Shown here piece after piece: positions 37,926 to 46,582 of a stretch of 64,000 nucleotides of DNA. Origin of the DNA: an uncultured Persicobacter sp. (GTDB lineage Bacteria; Bacteroidota; Bacteroidia; Cytophagales; Cyclobacteriaceae); assembly GCA_947498325.1 (NCBI GenBank), contig CANMKE010000013.1, positions 1 to 64,000 on the forward strand, read 5' to 3'. Each line of letters opens with the position of its first letter. Positions within the stretch are counted from its first letter, which is position 1. Below the pieces are notes generated by a model that did not search any database, had not been told where the DNA came from, and worked only from the letters and a program-made list of their open reading frames with translations. A program made the position numbers and the translations under genes.

Positions 37926-40900
37926 ATGAAGTATCATTTACTTTTTTTACTGCTGTGGATCAGCACTTATAATGCACAGGCACAATGGGTGTCGATTAAC
38001 CCAGGTGCCGGCGGACAAGTACAGGATGTTGTACCGAGTCCGAACACGCCCAATCATCTGTTGCTGGCTTCCGATATGGAAGGGATTTATGAAAGCACTG
38101 ACAACGGGGAGTCTTGGCATCCCAAGGGCAGCTTGAAGCAAAATCGGGTGTATTCGGTGGCCTTCACGCCTGGCAATACAGAGAAAATATACGTTGGGAC
38201 CGTTTATGGGCTCGAAGTTTCCAATGATGGCGGAAACAGTTCCGAGCTGGTGGAAATCAGCAGGAAAAAGTCCGTGGGAGCCATTGCCGTGGACCCCTTC
38301 AACGAAAACAATATCCTCGCAGGTATTGGCTGGCGCGATGATTATGATTTCGCGAATCAGTTTGGCATGGGCACCACGGGGAACGGTGAAATTTTTCGCT
38401 CTACTGATGGCGGCCAAAACTGGCAGGTGGTGCAGTATACCGGCAATAGCCAGGACAGGAATGTGTTTACCATTTTATATGATGCTCAAAACCAAGGGCA
38501 AGTGTATATGGGTACGGCACAGGGGATTTTCAAAAGTACCGATGGCGGGGCTACGTGGTCGGCACTGACAAAACCCGCAAGTGTAGCCAAAAATCAGGGG
38601 ATTGCTTTAAGCCCCGACGGCACCAAACTTTATGCCGTATTCCTCACCAGCGGAAACAACGGTTACCTGTTTGCTACCCCCACTGCAGAAGTTACTGCCG
38701 ACAGCTGGATCAAGGCGTCGGAGGGGGTGAAAGCTCTCGATTTCTGGTACCCTGAGGTAGATCCCCGTTCTACGGGCAATCAGCATAAGGTTCTTTTGAG
38801 CCTCCGCAGAACAAGAAGCGGATTGCACGAAGCCACTTTCGACTGGTCCGGCAACAGTGCCACATACAGTTTTGAAATTATTTGGGATGGGCATGAAGGG
38901 TATGATAACGGATGGGACATTGCAGACCCCAACCCGCGCTATGTTCATTATACCCCTGCGAACTGGGACCGTGCGGTGTGGTCCACTTCCAATCAGACGA
39001 TTTTCTCGGCAGATTATGCGGACGGCACTTACAGCTGGAACAATAAATACAGCATTCCCAATTACGATATTATGGTGAAGGCTCCCACCTGGGGGAATTC
39101 ATTGTGGCCTTGCTATCAGGGACGAGGAACGGAAAGCACCTACTCTTATGATATTGCAGTACATGAAAATTATGTGATTCAGGGACAGGGAGATAACGGC
39201 CCAATGGAAAGCTGGGATGGTGGCTTGTCGTGGTCAAATGTATGGCATCGGGCAAGCGGTGGCGGCAGTAAGGGGCAGAATTTATCCGATGTGCAGGCGG
39301 TTACCATTGGCGATGCCGACGGTACCCCGACGGTGCTTGCGCAAATGACCGAAGGTTATGGCGGAGCGATCGGGATTGGCGATGGGCGCCTTTACGGCAA
39401 AAAGCTCACCACCCATTCCCCTGACGATGAATGGGTGTTTCTCGCCGGCGGTGCCGAGCAAAAAGGGGGGCTCCCTACGGGCGGTGCTGATAATGTTTTG
39501 CGCGATGTGGAGGTTTCTCCTGCCAAGCCCGAACGGGTATTTATGTTCGCCTCCAATGTGGGCATGTTTATGGTCGATGACCTCGGTCAGGCCATGGAAG
39601 AGGGAGTGGCCAATGTGGTTAAAATCTCCAACGGGGTGCTGAACAATGTCAAAAGTGTAAAAAAAATCGCCCCACACCCCACCAATCCTGATATTGTTTA
39701 CCTGAATGGAAGCACGGGAAGTCAGGGGGTCTATAAAGGAGAAAGAACGGGCGCAGGACTTGAAGACTGGACCTGGACGAAAATTTATAACGGCTCAAGC
39801 TGGGATGCCGAAGTAACCACCTGGGAGTACAACGGACAGGTTTATGTGTTTTACTTCGGGGCTTCTTCAGAAACCGGTAGCGATGGCAGCAATTACATTG
39901 GGGTACTTTCCCTTGATGAGGGCGAAAGCTGGACCAAAGTGATTGATCGTCAATTGGTGAAAACGATCAACGAGCCTTCCTGGTATGCACAGGTGGCGCA
40001 GGATTACCGATTTACCAGTAAAGGAGGAATTGTGGGTTACGACGATCAGATTATCGTCTGTTATTACGATCACCGTCAGCAAAAAACTTATGGTGTTTAC
40101 AAAGGAACCATCGCCGGAGCCTCGGTAGAGTGGGAGGAGTGGACGGATAATTTATACTTCGGAGGCTTCACCTCGGCGCGCATGGCGGCAGATGTTAATG
40201 GGCAACGGCATGTATGGATCAGTTCCGCAGGGGCAGGGTCATGGAAACGCCCGATAGAAGATGCGGGGCCATTGCCTGATGCACCGGAAGCGCCCAAAGA
40301 CCTCGAAGGTCAGGCGGTTGGGGCTGGGCAAATTAACCTCAGCTGGACCGACCAAGCCACCAATGAGTCCGGTTTTCGCATTGAGCGGAAAGAGGCCGGT
40401 GGTGATTTTCAGCAGGTCGGGGTGCGCAGTGCCAACGTCACTTCCTTCTCCGATAAGGGGCTGAAACCACAAACTGCTTACACCTACCGCGTGTATGCAT
40501 TTAATGCTGGCGGGCAGTCCTCTTTCAGTAATGAAAGCACTGCCACCACCCTCGAGGGCGAAGCCTGTGCAAGCTCCACTTTGGTGAGCAATGGTGAATT
40601 TCGGCTCGACATTCAGGACTGGGTGCTATACAATGAAGGAGAGGAGGAGGGGCTGACCGCCTCTACCTTTCGAGTAGTGAATGATGCGCAGATGTCTGGC
40701 GAAGAAGCCGCTTTCATTGAAATTGAAAAAGCGTGGGACGGCCCTCAGAAAATTCAGTTTTTCAGTCCACTGACGGCGGACCTGGAGGGTGGGGTAACCT
40801 ACCGGCTGACCTTTCTGGCCAAAGCAGAACAGGCGAGAAACATCGAAACCAATGTATTTATCGCCACTCCGCCCTGGACGGGCTTCCTGAAAGAGCCTAC

Positions 40901-41870
40901 AGCCATTACCACACAGGTGGAACAATACACTTTCGAGTTTACACCGCCAACGGAAACCACCAATGTGCGGGTTGATTTCTTCCTCGGAAACAACACGGCG
41001 AACGTGTGGATTGATGAGGTGGCGATACGAAGAAAGTGCCTCGTGGAACCGCCATTTGGCGCACCGAAACCACCCTCAGACTTAATGGCCACCAGCGGCC
41101 CTCAGCAGGTGGCACTTCAGTGGTACGATAATGCAGACAATGAAACAGGCTTCCGTATTGAAAGAAGAACACTGAACAGCGCTTTTGAAGAGGTCGCTGC
41201 CCTTACGGCGGATACCGACAATTATACAGATAATGACCTCCTTTCAGAAACCACTTATGAATACCGGATCAAGGCATATAACGGTACCGGAAGTTCCTAT
41301 TATTCGAACCTGATACAGGCCACAACAGCAGTTGGCTCAATTCCCGTAACGGCAGTGGCTTTGGAAGAATGTCCGGCGGAATTGCTGGAAGTTGGGGAAA
41401 TGCACCAGCTGACCTATATTTTGACACCTGAAAATGCCACCGAGCAGGGCGTGAGCTGGTCGAGTAGCGATGAGTCTGTGCTGACGGTGAGCCCTACTGG
41501 CGAAGTGCAGGCCATAGCGCAAGGGCAGGCAACGGTTACCATCACGACAGTGGATGGTGAACAAACGGATGCATGCACTATTGAAGTGAAGGAAAATCCC
41601 CCACTGGACAATGATGCGGCCCATACCGATATTAAACTTTACCCCAACCCTGTAACAGCAGGTGAACTGACCATTATTGCACCGGCTATGACGCAGGGCA
41701 GGGTTCAGATTTTCGATCTTACCGGACGCCTGCAGTGGCAAGGTAGTAAGGAGCGGTGGGTCAAGGGAGTATATCATATTAAATCCCTTCCGCAAAGCCT
41801 GAAAGGTTTATTTTTTATTCATATTCAAAGTGAAAATACCCATTGGACCTCCCGTATACTGATTCAGTAA
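37926..41870 (+). CDS. Secreted Asp-box beta-propeller protein with FN3, CBM-like and T9SS domains
   Basis: 1314 residues. Signal peptide ends AQAQ. Residues about 20-780 hold Asp-box repeats ('STDNGESW', 'STDGGQNW', 'STDGGATW'). The first blade carries 'LLASDMEGIYES', laid out like the catalytic-Asp blade of GH74 enzymes. Then come an FN3 domain (783-877), a CBM4/9-like jelly roll (about 880-1040; 'LVSNGEF..DIQDWVLYNEGEEEG' to 'NVRVDFFLGNNTANVWIDEVAIRR'), a second FN3 (1048-1135), a BIG2-like Ig domain (about 1137-1220; 'SWSSSDESVLTVSPTGEVQAIAQGQATVTI') and a T9SS tail. It is probably a secreted glycan-active or glycan-binding protein. Confidence 0.83.
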   Translation: MKYHLLFLLLWISTYNAQAQWVSINPGAGGQVQDVVPSPNTPNHLLLASDMEGIYESTDNGESWHPKGSLKQNRVYSVAFTPGNTEKIYVGTVYGLEVSNDGGNSSELVEISRKKSVGAIAVDPFNENNILAGIGWRDDYDFANQFGMGTTGNGEIFRSTDGGQNWQVVQYTGNSQDRNVFTILYDAQNQGQVYMGTAQGIFKSTDGGATWSALTKPASVAKNQGIALSPDGTKLYAVFLTSGNNGYLFATPTAEVTADSWIKASEGVKALDFWYPEVDPRSTGNQHKVLLSLRRTRSGLHEATFDWSGNSATYSFEIIWDGHEGYDNGWDIADPNPRYVHYTPANWDRAVWSTSNQTIFSADYADGTYSWNNKYSIPNYDIMVKAPTWGNSLWPCYQGRGTESTYSYDIAVHENYVIQGQGDNGPMESWDGGLSWSNVWHRASGGGSKGQNLSDVQAVTIGDADGTPTVLAQMTEGYGGAIGIGDGRLYGKKLTTHSPDDEWVFLAGGAEQKGGLPTGGADNVLRDVEVSPAKPERVFMFASNVGMFMVDDLGQAMEEGVANVVKISNGVLNNVKSVKKIAPHPTNPDIVYLNGSTGSQGVYKGERTGAGLEDWTWTKIYNGSSWDAEVTTWEYNGQVYVFYFGASSETGSDGSNYIGVLSLDEGESWTKVIDRQLVKTINEPSWYAQVAQDYRFTSKGGIVGYDDQIIVCYYDHRQQKTYGVYKGTIAGASVEWEEWTDNLYFGGFTSARMAADVNGQRHVWISSAGAGSWKRPIEDAGPLPDAPEAPKDLEGQAVGAGQINLSWTDQATNESGFRIERKEAGGDFQQVGVRSANVTSFSDKGLKPQTAYTYRVYAFNAGGQSSFSNESTATTLEGEACASSTLVSNGEFRLDIQDWVLYNEGEEEGLTASTFRVVNDAQMSGEEAAFIEIEKAWDGPQKIQFFSPLTADLEGGVTYRLTFLAKAEQARNIETNVFIATPPWTGFLKEPTAITTQVEQYTFEFTPPTETTNVRVDFFLGNNTANVWIDEVAIRRKCLVEPPFGAPKPPSDLMATSGPQQVALQWYDNADNETGFRIERRTLNSAFEEVAALTADTDNYTDNDLLSETTYEYRIKAYNGTGSSYYSNLIQATTAVGSIPVTAVALEECPAELLEVGEMHQLTYILTPENATEQGVSWSSSDESVLTVSPTGEVQAIAQGQATVTITTVDGEQTDACTIEVKENPPLDNDAAHTDIKLYPNPVTAGELTIIAPAMTQGRVQIFDLTGRLQWQGSKERWVKGVYHIKSLPQSLKGLFFIHIQSENTHWTSRILIQ

Positions 41871-41927
41871 AAGAGCCGTAACAGGGCGGAATAGCCCCTG
41901 AAATGATCATGGTGTTTTTGAACACGC

Positions 41928-41970
41928 AAAAAGCAATAAAATTTCTTTAAGAAATTTTATTGCTTTTTTT
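41928..41970. terminator. Bidirectional terminator after the second beta-propeller gene
   Basis: A perfect 20-bp stem (41928-41947 with 41949-41968) whose outer ends are A5 and T7, so it can act on both strands. Confidence 0.92.
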
Positions 41971-41981
41971 GTTTTAAGGTA

Positions 41982-42015
41982 TAGGGTTTTTTATTAAATC
42001 GAGCTTTATATAGTG
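41982..42015 (+). promoter_or_regulatory. Weaker fourth copy of the two-box ECF-type element
   Basis: TAGGGTTTTT at 41982-41991 and TAGTG ending at 42015, with the same spacing as the three better copies. The inner GGATT and the MAG before TAGTG are not kept. Only a 39-residue frame (42114-42233) lies downstream. This may be a decayed promoter of a lost gene, or chance in an AT-rich stretch. Confidence 0.35.
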
Positions 42016-42449
42016 TAAATGTAATTTTAGTGATTATTATTTATACAATTATAACCGCCTTTTGGAGCAACCTACCTATCGACTTTATTTTTATTGATTC
42101 AATTTTTGTGACTATGAAAACAGATGATTTATGGATAAGTCGTCATCTTGGGATGATGAAAATTGGGGCAGAAGAAAGCCTCGGAACAGGGCCTATTTTT
42201 AAAGAGGTTCTTCATGATTGCCCTCATTTTTAGTGTGTTCTATTTTAAAACAGAAAGTTTTGAAATCCATTATTGCCACCTGACTGCAAAATATATTTTA
42301 GTCTGATGCCCTTCTAAATGGTGCGAGCAGCCCGGTTTTTTTATGCAGGAGCTGACAGACAGCAGGTGTTTTCCTTGCAGTTTCAGCAGGAGGCGAAAAA
42401 TGTGAAAAGCCCTTTTTTAAGCTTTTTACAATATTTTTAATGCTTGATA
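42016..42449. other. Gene-poor stretch where a sigma-factor gene would be expected
   Basis: FecR genes of this type usually follow directly after an ECF sigma gene of about 190 codons. Here only a 39-codon frame (42114-42233, starting MKTDDLWISRHLGMM) is present; it has no sigma features and no good evidence of being a gene. Confidence 0.5.
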
Positions 42450-42483
42450 TAGGGTTTTTGGCACTTCGTGGATTTCAGTAGTG
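42450..42483 (+). promoter_or_regulatory. Candidate ECF-sigma promoter before FecR
   Basis: TAGGGTTTTT (42450-42459), 16 nt, then CAGTAGTG (42476-42483), with GGATTT just before the second box. The same two boxes and spacing recur at 48618-48651 and 60109-60142. It ends 31 bp before the FecR ATG. Confidence 0.7.
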
Positions 42484-42514
42484 CTGACCTATTTATTCTT
42501 AATCCAATTGACCA

Positions 42515-43504
42515 ATGACAGAGGAGAAATTATTAAAATATATAGCAGATGAAGTGCCCTTCGATCAAGAAATATCGGATTGGTTAAGGGCTTCTGCATC
42601 AAATGAAAAGCGGTTTTCAGAGCTGAAAATTGCTTATGCGCTTTCGCAGGGGCAGCAGCAACGTATGGACGAAGCCGTTTTGCAACAGCAATTCGATCGT
42701 TTGATGGAAAAACGACCGCAACAGCCACAAATTCAGCCTTTTTGGTCTGTGGGCCGTGTGGCCGCCGTATTGGTGCCTGTTTTTTGCCTGTTAGGCATGC
42801 TGGCTTGGCAACTGATGGGCAATATACAGCAACAGGCGGTTTTGTATTCGGAAATTTTTGCTGAACCGGGGCAGATTGTCAGTGTAAAATTACCTGACGG
42901 CTCAACAGTACGCCTGAATTCGGGTTCGAGCCTGAAATATGCCAACGACTTTTTCCATAACAATGAAAGAAGGGTGCATTTGTCTGGTGAAGCCTATTTC
43001 GATGTTGCCAAAGATAAAAAGCACCAGTTTGTGGTCGATACCAAATCGGCAGACATGGTGGTTTATGGAACTACTTTTAATGTCGATGCTTATGAAAGCG
43101 ACCGCGAGGTGGTCACCACTTTGATTACCGGAAGCTTGGGCGTAAAAGATAAGTCAGGGCATCAGTTAGCCGTGCTTAAACCTGCTGAACAATTGAAGTT
43201 CAGTCCTGATGATAGAAAATATTCGCTGAGAAAAGTCAGTGAGGCGCAGCGGTTTGCACAATGGAAAGAAGGGGTGGTTTCCTTCCGTAAGGAGAGCCTG
43301 AGTAATATTGGGGAGTTGGTAGAACGCTGGTACCCTGATGTGAAATTCGTGATTCAGGATGATGCCTTGAACGACAAGCAGATCACTGGAACAATTGTGA
43401 AATCTAAGCCAATAGATCAGTTCGTAAAGGCGATTTCATTATCGACGGATCTGAAGTATGAAATTAAGAATAAGAAGGGGGTCACACTGATTATTTTTGA
43501 ATAA
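42515..43504 (+). CDS. FecR-family anti-sigma factor
   Basis: 329 residues. The N-terminal cytoplasmic part (1-75) resembles a short anti-sigma domain. One membrane helix spans about 79-100. The periplasmic FecR domain (about 115-215) has 'VKLPDGSTVRLNSGSSLKYANDF' and 'RRVHLSGEAYFDVAKDKKHQFVV', and a C-terminal DUF4974 domain ends the protein. Such proteins hold an ECF sigma factor and release it when the STN domain of a SusC-type transporter signals. No sigma gene is adjacent; the STN-SusC at 48729 is the likely signalling partner. Operon head: GH105 follows after 39 bp and the sulfatase after it. Confidence 0.92.
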   Translation: MTEEKLLKYIADEVPFDQEISDWLRASASNEKRFSELKIAYALSQGQQQRMDEAVLQQQFDRLMEKRPQQPQIQPFWSVGRVAAVLVPVFCLLGMLAWQLMGNIQQQAVLYSEIFAEPGQIVSVKLPDGSTVRLNSGSSLKYANDFFHNNERRVHLSGEAYFDVAKDKKHQFVVDTKSADMVVYGTTFNVDAYESDREVVTTLITGSLGVKDKSGHQLAVLKPAEQLKFSPDDRKYSLRKVSEAQRFAQWKEGVVSFRKESLSNIGELVERWYPDVKFVIQDDALNDKQITGTIVKSKPIDQFVKAISLSTDLKYEIKNKKGVTLIIFE

Positions 43505-43543
43505 ATAGTAAACATATTGTTTGTATAAATATATGATTTTTTG

Positions 43544-44758
43544 ATGAAGAGGTTTGGTAGTTTATTTTTAATATTTTTCTTCTTCTCCACCATCGTGAGT
43601 GCGCAGAAGAAATATGATCTGGAATCTTTTTCAGGGAAGTATTCCCCAAAAACGGTCGGGGATCAGCTTGTCGGGAATTATCTGAAAACCAAATATGCCT
43701 GGTATGGGAACATCAACCCATTGCAGCAACTGTATTGGGAGCGTCAGGGCGGTGGCATGTACGTGGAGTGGGAAGGAACGCCTCCACCGGAAAAAACACC
43801 CCGCATGATCGGCTACCCTGAAGTTTGCGTGTGGCTCGGTGCCTTATGGTACAGCGAGGCTGCGGGAGATCAGGAAAATTTGACGGCTCTTGCCGAGCGG
43901 TTTGAGCCGCTGATTACCACAGACAAATATTTGCAACCGATAGGCAACCATGTGGACAATAATGTTTTTGGGGCGATTCCGTTGCAACTGTATTTGAATA
44001 AACCTGACGAACGCTATTTGAAAGTAGGGCTGGATTATGCCACTGAGCAGTGGACCTTGCCACCTGATGCTACGGAGAAGGAAAAGGAATATGATCAGAT
44101 GGGTTACTCTTGGCAAACAAGACTATGGCTCGATGATATGTTCATGATCACCTCTTTGCAGGCACGTGCCTATAAGGCGACCAAAGATCCTGCTTACCTG
44201 GATCGCGCCGCACGTGAAATGTGTTTTTACCTGGATCAGATTCAATTGGAAAATGGCCTTTTTCATCATGCACCAAAAGCCAAATACCTATGGGGAAGAG
44301 GCAATGGCTGGATGGCCGTGGGGATGTCTGAAGTGTTGAAGGAATTGCCTGCTGATCACCCCAACCGACCTCGAATTATGGAAGGTTATAAGCTGATGAT
44401 GAAAACACTGGCCAAATATCAGGAGGATAATGGGATGTGGCGCCAGCTGATTGATGGCCCGGATACCTTCGAGGAAACTTCTGGAACAGCCATGTTCACC
44501 TGCGCCATGATTTTGGGCGTAAAGAATGGCTGGCTGAGCAAGAAAAAATATGGTGAAGCGGCACGCAAGGGCTGGATGGCACTGGTGAATCACCTTGATG
44601 AAAATGGTGAACTCGGAGAAATTTGCTGCGGTACCAACAAACACCCGGACCGTGACCATTACCTGACACGCCCACGCCTTCGTGGAGATTTACACGGGCA
44701 GGCAGCCATGATCTGGTGTGCTGCAGCCTTAATGGAAAACAATACTATTAACCAATAA
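43544..44758 (+). CDS. GH105-type unsaturated uronyl (rhamnogalacturonyl) hydrolase
   Basis: I use the ATG at 43544, directly after an in-frame TTG at 43541. The 404-residue product has a signal peptide (ending VSAQ) and an (alpha/alpha)6-barrel layout. 'LWLDDMFM' contains Asp197/Asp198, one of which matches the family general acid. 'YLWGRGNGWMAVG' and 'SGTAMF' are the other GH105 hallmarks. These enzymes remove the 4,5-unsaturated uronate left on oligomer ends by polysaccharide lyases. That fits the lyase-like beta-helix genes of the same region. Likely periplasmic. The next gene starts 5 bp after its stop. Confidence 0.9.
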   Translation: MKRFGSLFLIFFFFSTIVSAQKKYDLESFSGKYSPKTVGDQLVGNYLKTKYAWYGNINPLQQLYWERQGGGMYVEWEGTPPPEKTPRMIGYPEVCVWLGALWYSEAAGDQENLTALAERFEPLITTDKYLQPIGNHVDNNVFGAIPLQLYLNKPDERYLKVGLDYATEQWTLPPDATEKEKEYDQMGYSWQTRLWLDDMFMITSLQARAYKATKDPAYLDRAAREMCFYLDQIQLENGLFHHAPKAKYLWGRGNGWMAVGMSEVLKELPADHPNRPRIMEGYKLMMKTLAKYQEDNGMWRQLIDGPDTFEETSGTAMFTCAMILGVKNGWLSKKKYGEAARKGWMALVNHLDENGELGEICCGTNKHPDRDHYLTRPRLRGDLHGQAAMIWCAAALMENNTINQ

Positions 44759-44763
44759 TTAAC

Positions 44764-46311
44764 ATGCTGAACATAAGACAATATTTTCCTGTGATTTTAC
44801 TCGCAGGACTGGGATTCTCCTGTCAAAAAGATACGCAGGTAGCCCAAAAGTCTGCCCAACCTAATGTGGTGGTCATCTATCTCGATGACCTCGGACTGGG
44901 AGATTTATCCTGTTACGGTGCGACAGCTCTTTCGACCCCAAACATCGATCAGCTTTCCAATGAAGGCGTTCGTTTTACCAATGGTTACGCAACTTCTTCA
45001 ACGTGTACACCAAGCCGTTACGGAATATTAACCGGTGGCTACCCTTGGAAGAACAAAAATGCGGAGGTATTGCCTGGCGATGCCCCATTGATTGTTTCAA
45101 CCACTCAGGAAACCTTGCCGAAGATGTTCAAAAAGGCTGGCTATGCGACGGGTGCTGTGGGAAAATGGCATTTGGGTTTAGGTGATGGTGCAATCGATTG
45201 GAATAAGAAAATCAATCTGGGTCCCAATGAAGTGGGCTTCGATTATTCCTATATTATGGCAGCGACCAACGACCGCGTACCTACCGTTTTTGTGGAGGAT
45301 GGGCTTGTGGTTGGGCTTGAAGCCAATGACCCTATTCAGGTCGATTACAACAAAAATTTTGAAGGTCAGCCGACGGGGCTTGACAATCCGGAATTGCTGA
45401 AAATGCAATGGTCACATGGCCACAATAACAGCATCTCGAACGGAATTCCTCGTATTGGTTTCATGAAAGGGGGCGAGAAAGCCCTTTGGATTGATGAAGA
45501 TATGGGAGAGAACTTTCTGGGCAAGGCACAGGATTTTGTGAAAGCACATAAAGAGGAACCTTTCTTTTTGTATTATGCATTGCATCAGCCACACGTTCCA
45601 CGTATTCCTAACCCTAAATTTGCCGGAGCAACGGACCTGGGCCCTCGCGGGGACGTGATTGTGGAAGCCGATTGGTTGATTGGTGAATTCATGAAAACAT
45701 TGAAGGAAGAAGGTCTTGCAGACAATACCATCATTGTATTTTCAAGTGATAACGGACCGGTATTGAATGATGGATACAAAGATATGGCCGTAGAAAAAGT
45801 AGGTAACCATAAGCCTTGGGCCGACCGCCGAGGAGGGAAGTATAGCCTATATGATGCAGGAACACACGTGCCGTTCATCGTTTGGGCACCTTCGATGGTG
45901 AAGCCTGGAACCTCAGACGCACTGGTTTGTCAGATGGACCTTTTGAACTCATTCGGTAGCCTTTTCGGTATTCAGTATGAGCAGTCAGACAGTGAAAATG
46001 TTATGGATGCCTTATTGGGGAAAGCGGCACAAGGACGCGATAACCTGATTCTTGAAGCAGAATACCGCCTGTCGTTGCGCCATGGTGACTGGCTGATGAT
46101 CCCACCACAAAAGGGGGAATCTTTCTATCACCACGTAAACATGGAAATTGGACGTTCTGATGACTATCAATTGTTCAACATGAAGCAGGACCCGGGTCAG
46201 CAAGTGAATCTTGCCAAGCAAATGCCAGAGAAAATCGAAGAGTTAAAAGCGATTATGCGCACGAAAACTGCGGGTTACCCGCTGAAATTCGGTTATGAAA
46301 ACGCCCTTTAA
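44764..46311 (+). CDS. S1-family sulfatase (formylglycine type), lipoprotein
   Basis: 515 residues. The signal ends at a lipobox (GFSC, Cys20). The sulfatase core starts with 'PNVVVIYLDDLGLGDLSCYG', the metal-binding acidic pair. Cys81 sits in the C-x-P-S-R motif ('STCTPSRYGILTG'), the site converted to formylglycine, so activity needs an FGE/anSME enzyme from elsewhere. 'AVGKWHLGLG' and 'FSSDNGP' supply the remaining active-site residues. The specific sulfated sugar cannot be read from sequence. It is the third gene of the FecR-GH105-sulfatase operon and suggests a sulfated substrate. Confidence 0.92.
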   Translation: MLNIRQYFPVILLAGLGFSCQKDTQVAQKSAQPNVVVIYLDDLGLGDLSCYGATALSTPNIDQLSNEGVRFTNGYATSSTCTPSRYGILTGGYPWKNKNAEVLPGDAPLIVSTTQETLPKMFKKAGYATGAVGKWHLGLGDGAIDWNKKINLGPNEVGFDYSYIMAATNDRVPTVFVEDGLVVGLEANDPIQVDYNKNFEGQPTGLDNPELLKMQWSHGHNNSISNGIPRIGFMKGGEKALWIDEDMGENFLGKAQDFVKAHKEEPFFLYYALHQPHVPRIPNPKFAGATDLGPRGDVIVEADWLIGEFMKTLKEEGLADNTIIVFSSDNGPVLNDGYKDMAVEKVGNHKPWADRRGGKYSLYDAGTHVPFIVWAPSMVKPGTSDALVCQMDLLNSFGSLFGIQYEQSDSENVMDALLGKAAQGRDNLILEAEYRLSLRHGDWLMIPPQKGESFYHHVNMEIGRSDDYQLFNMKQDPGQQVNLAKQMPEKIEELKAIMRTKTAGYPLKFGYENAL

Positions 46312-46582
46312 TTTCTTCAGTAAAATACGATAATGCGCAGAATTGCCTGTGGGTAAAAGGGGGGTGGGAAACTGTAATGAAATGATCAGTTTTTCGACAT
46401 GATTAGGCAGTAGGCCGATCAGCACCGCCACAGGCCCTGTCCGCATTTATGATAATCAATGCTAACATTTTGGGATAGCTTTTAGGCGCGCTTACGGATG
46501 TGAAAGCGTTTAAAGGCTATTTTTTTGTCCAAATTTTCTTGACCCGGCAGCTGTTGAGGTCATGAAGCAAAATTTTTAAACC

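Noticed and set aside
42114-42233. 39-codon frame between the weak promoter copy and FecR
   Set aside because: Too short and without recognisable features. Kept only as context for the missing sigma gene.
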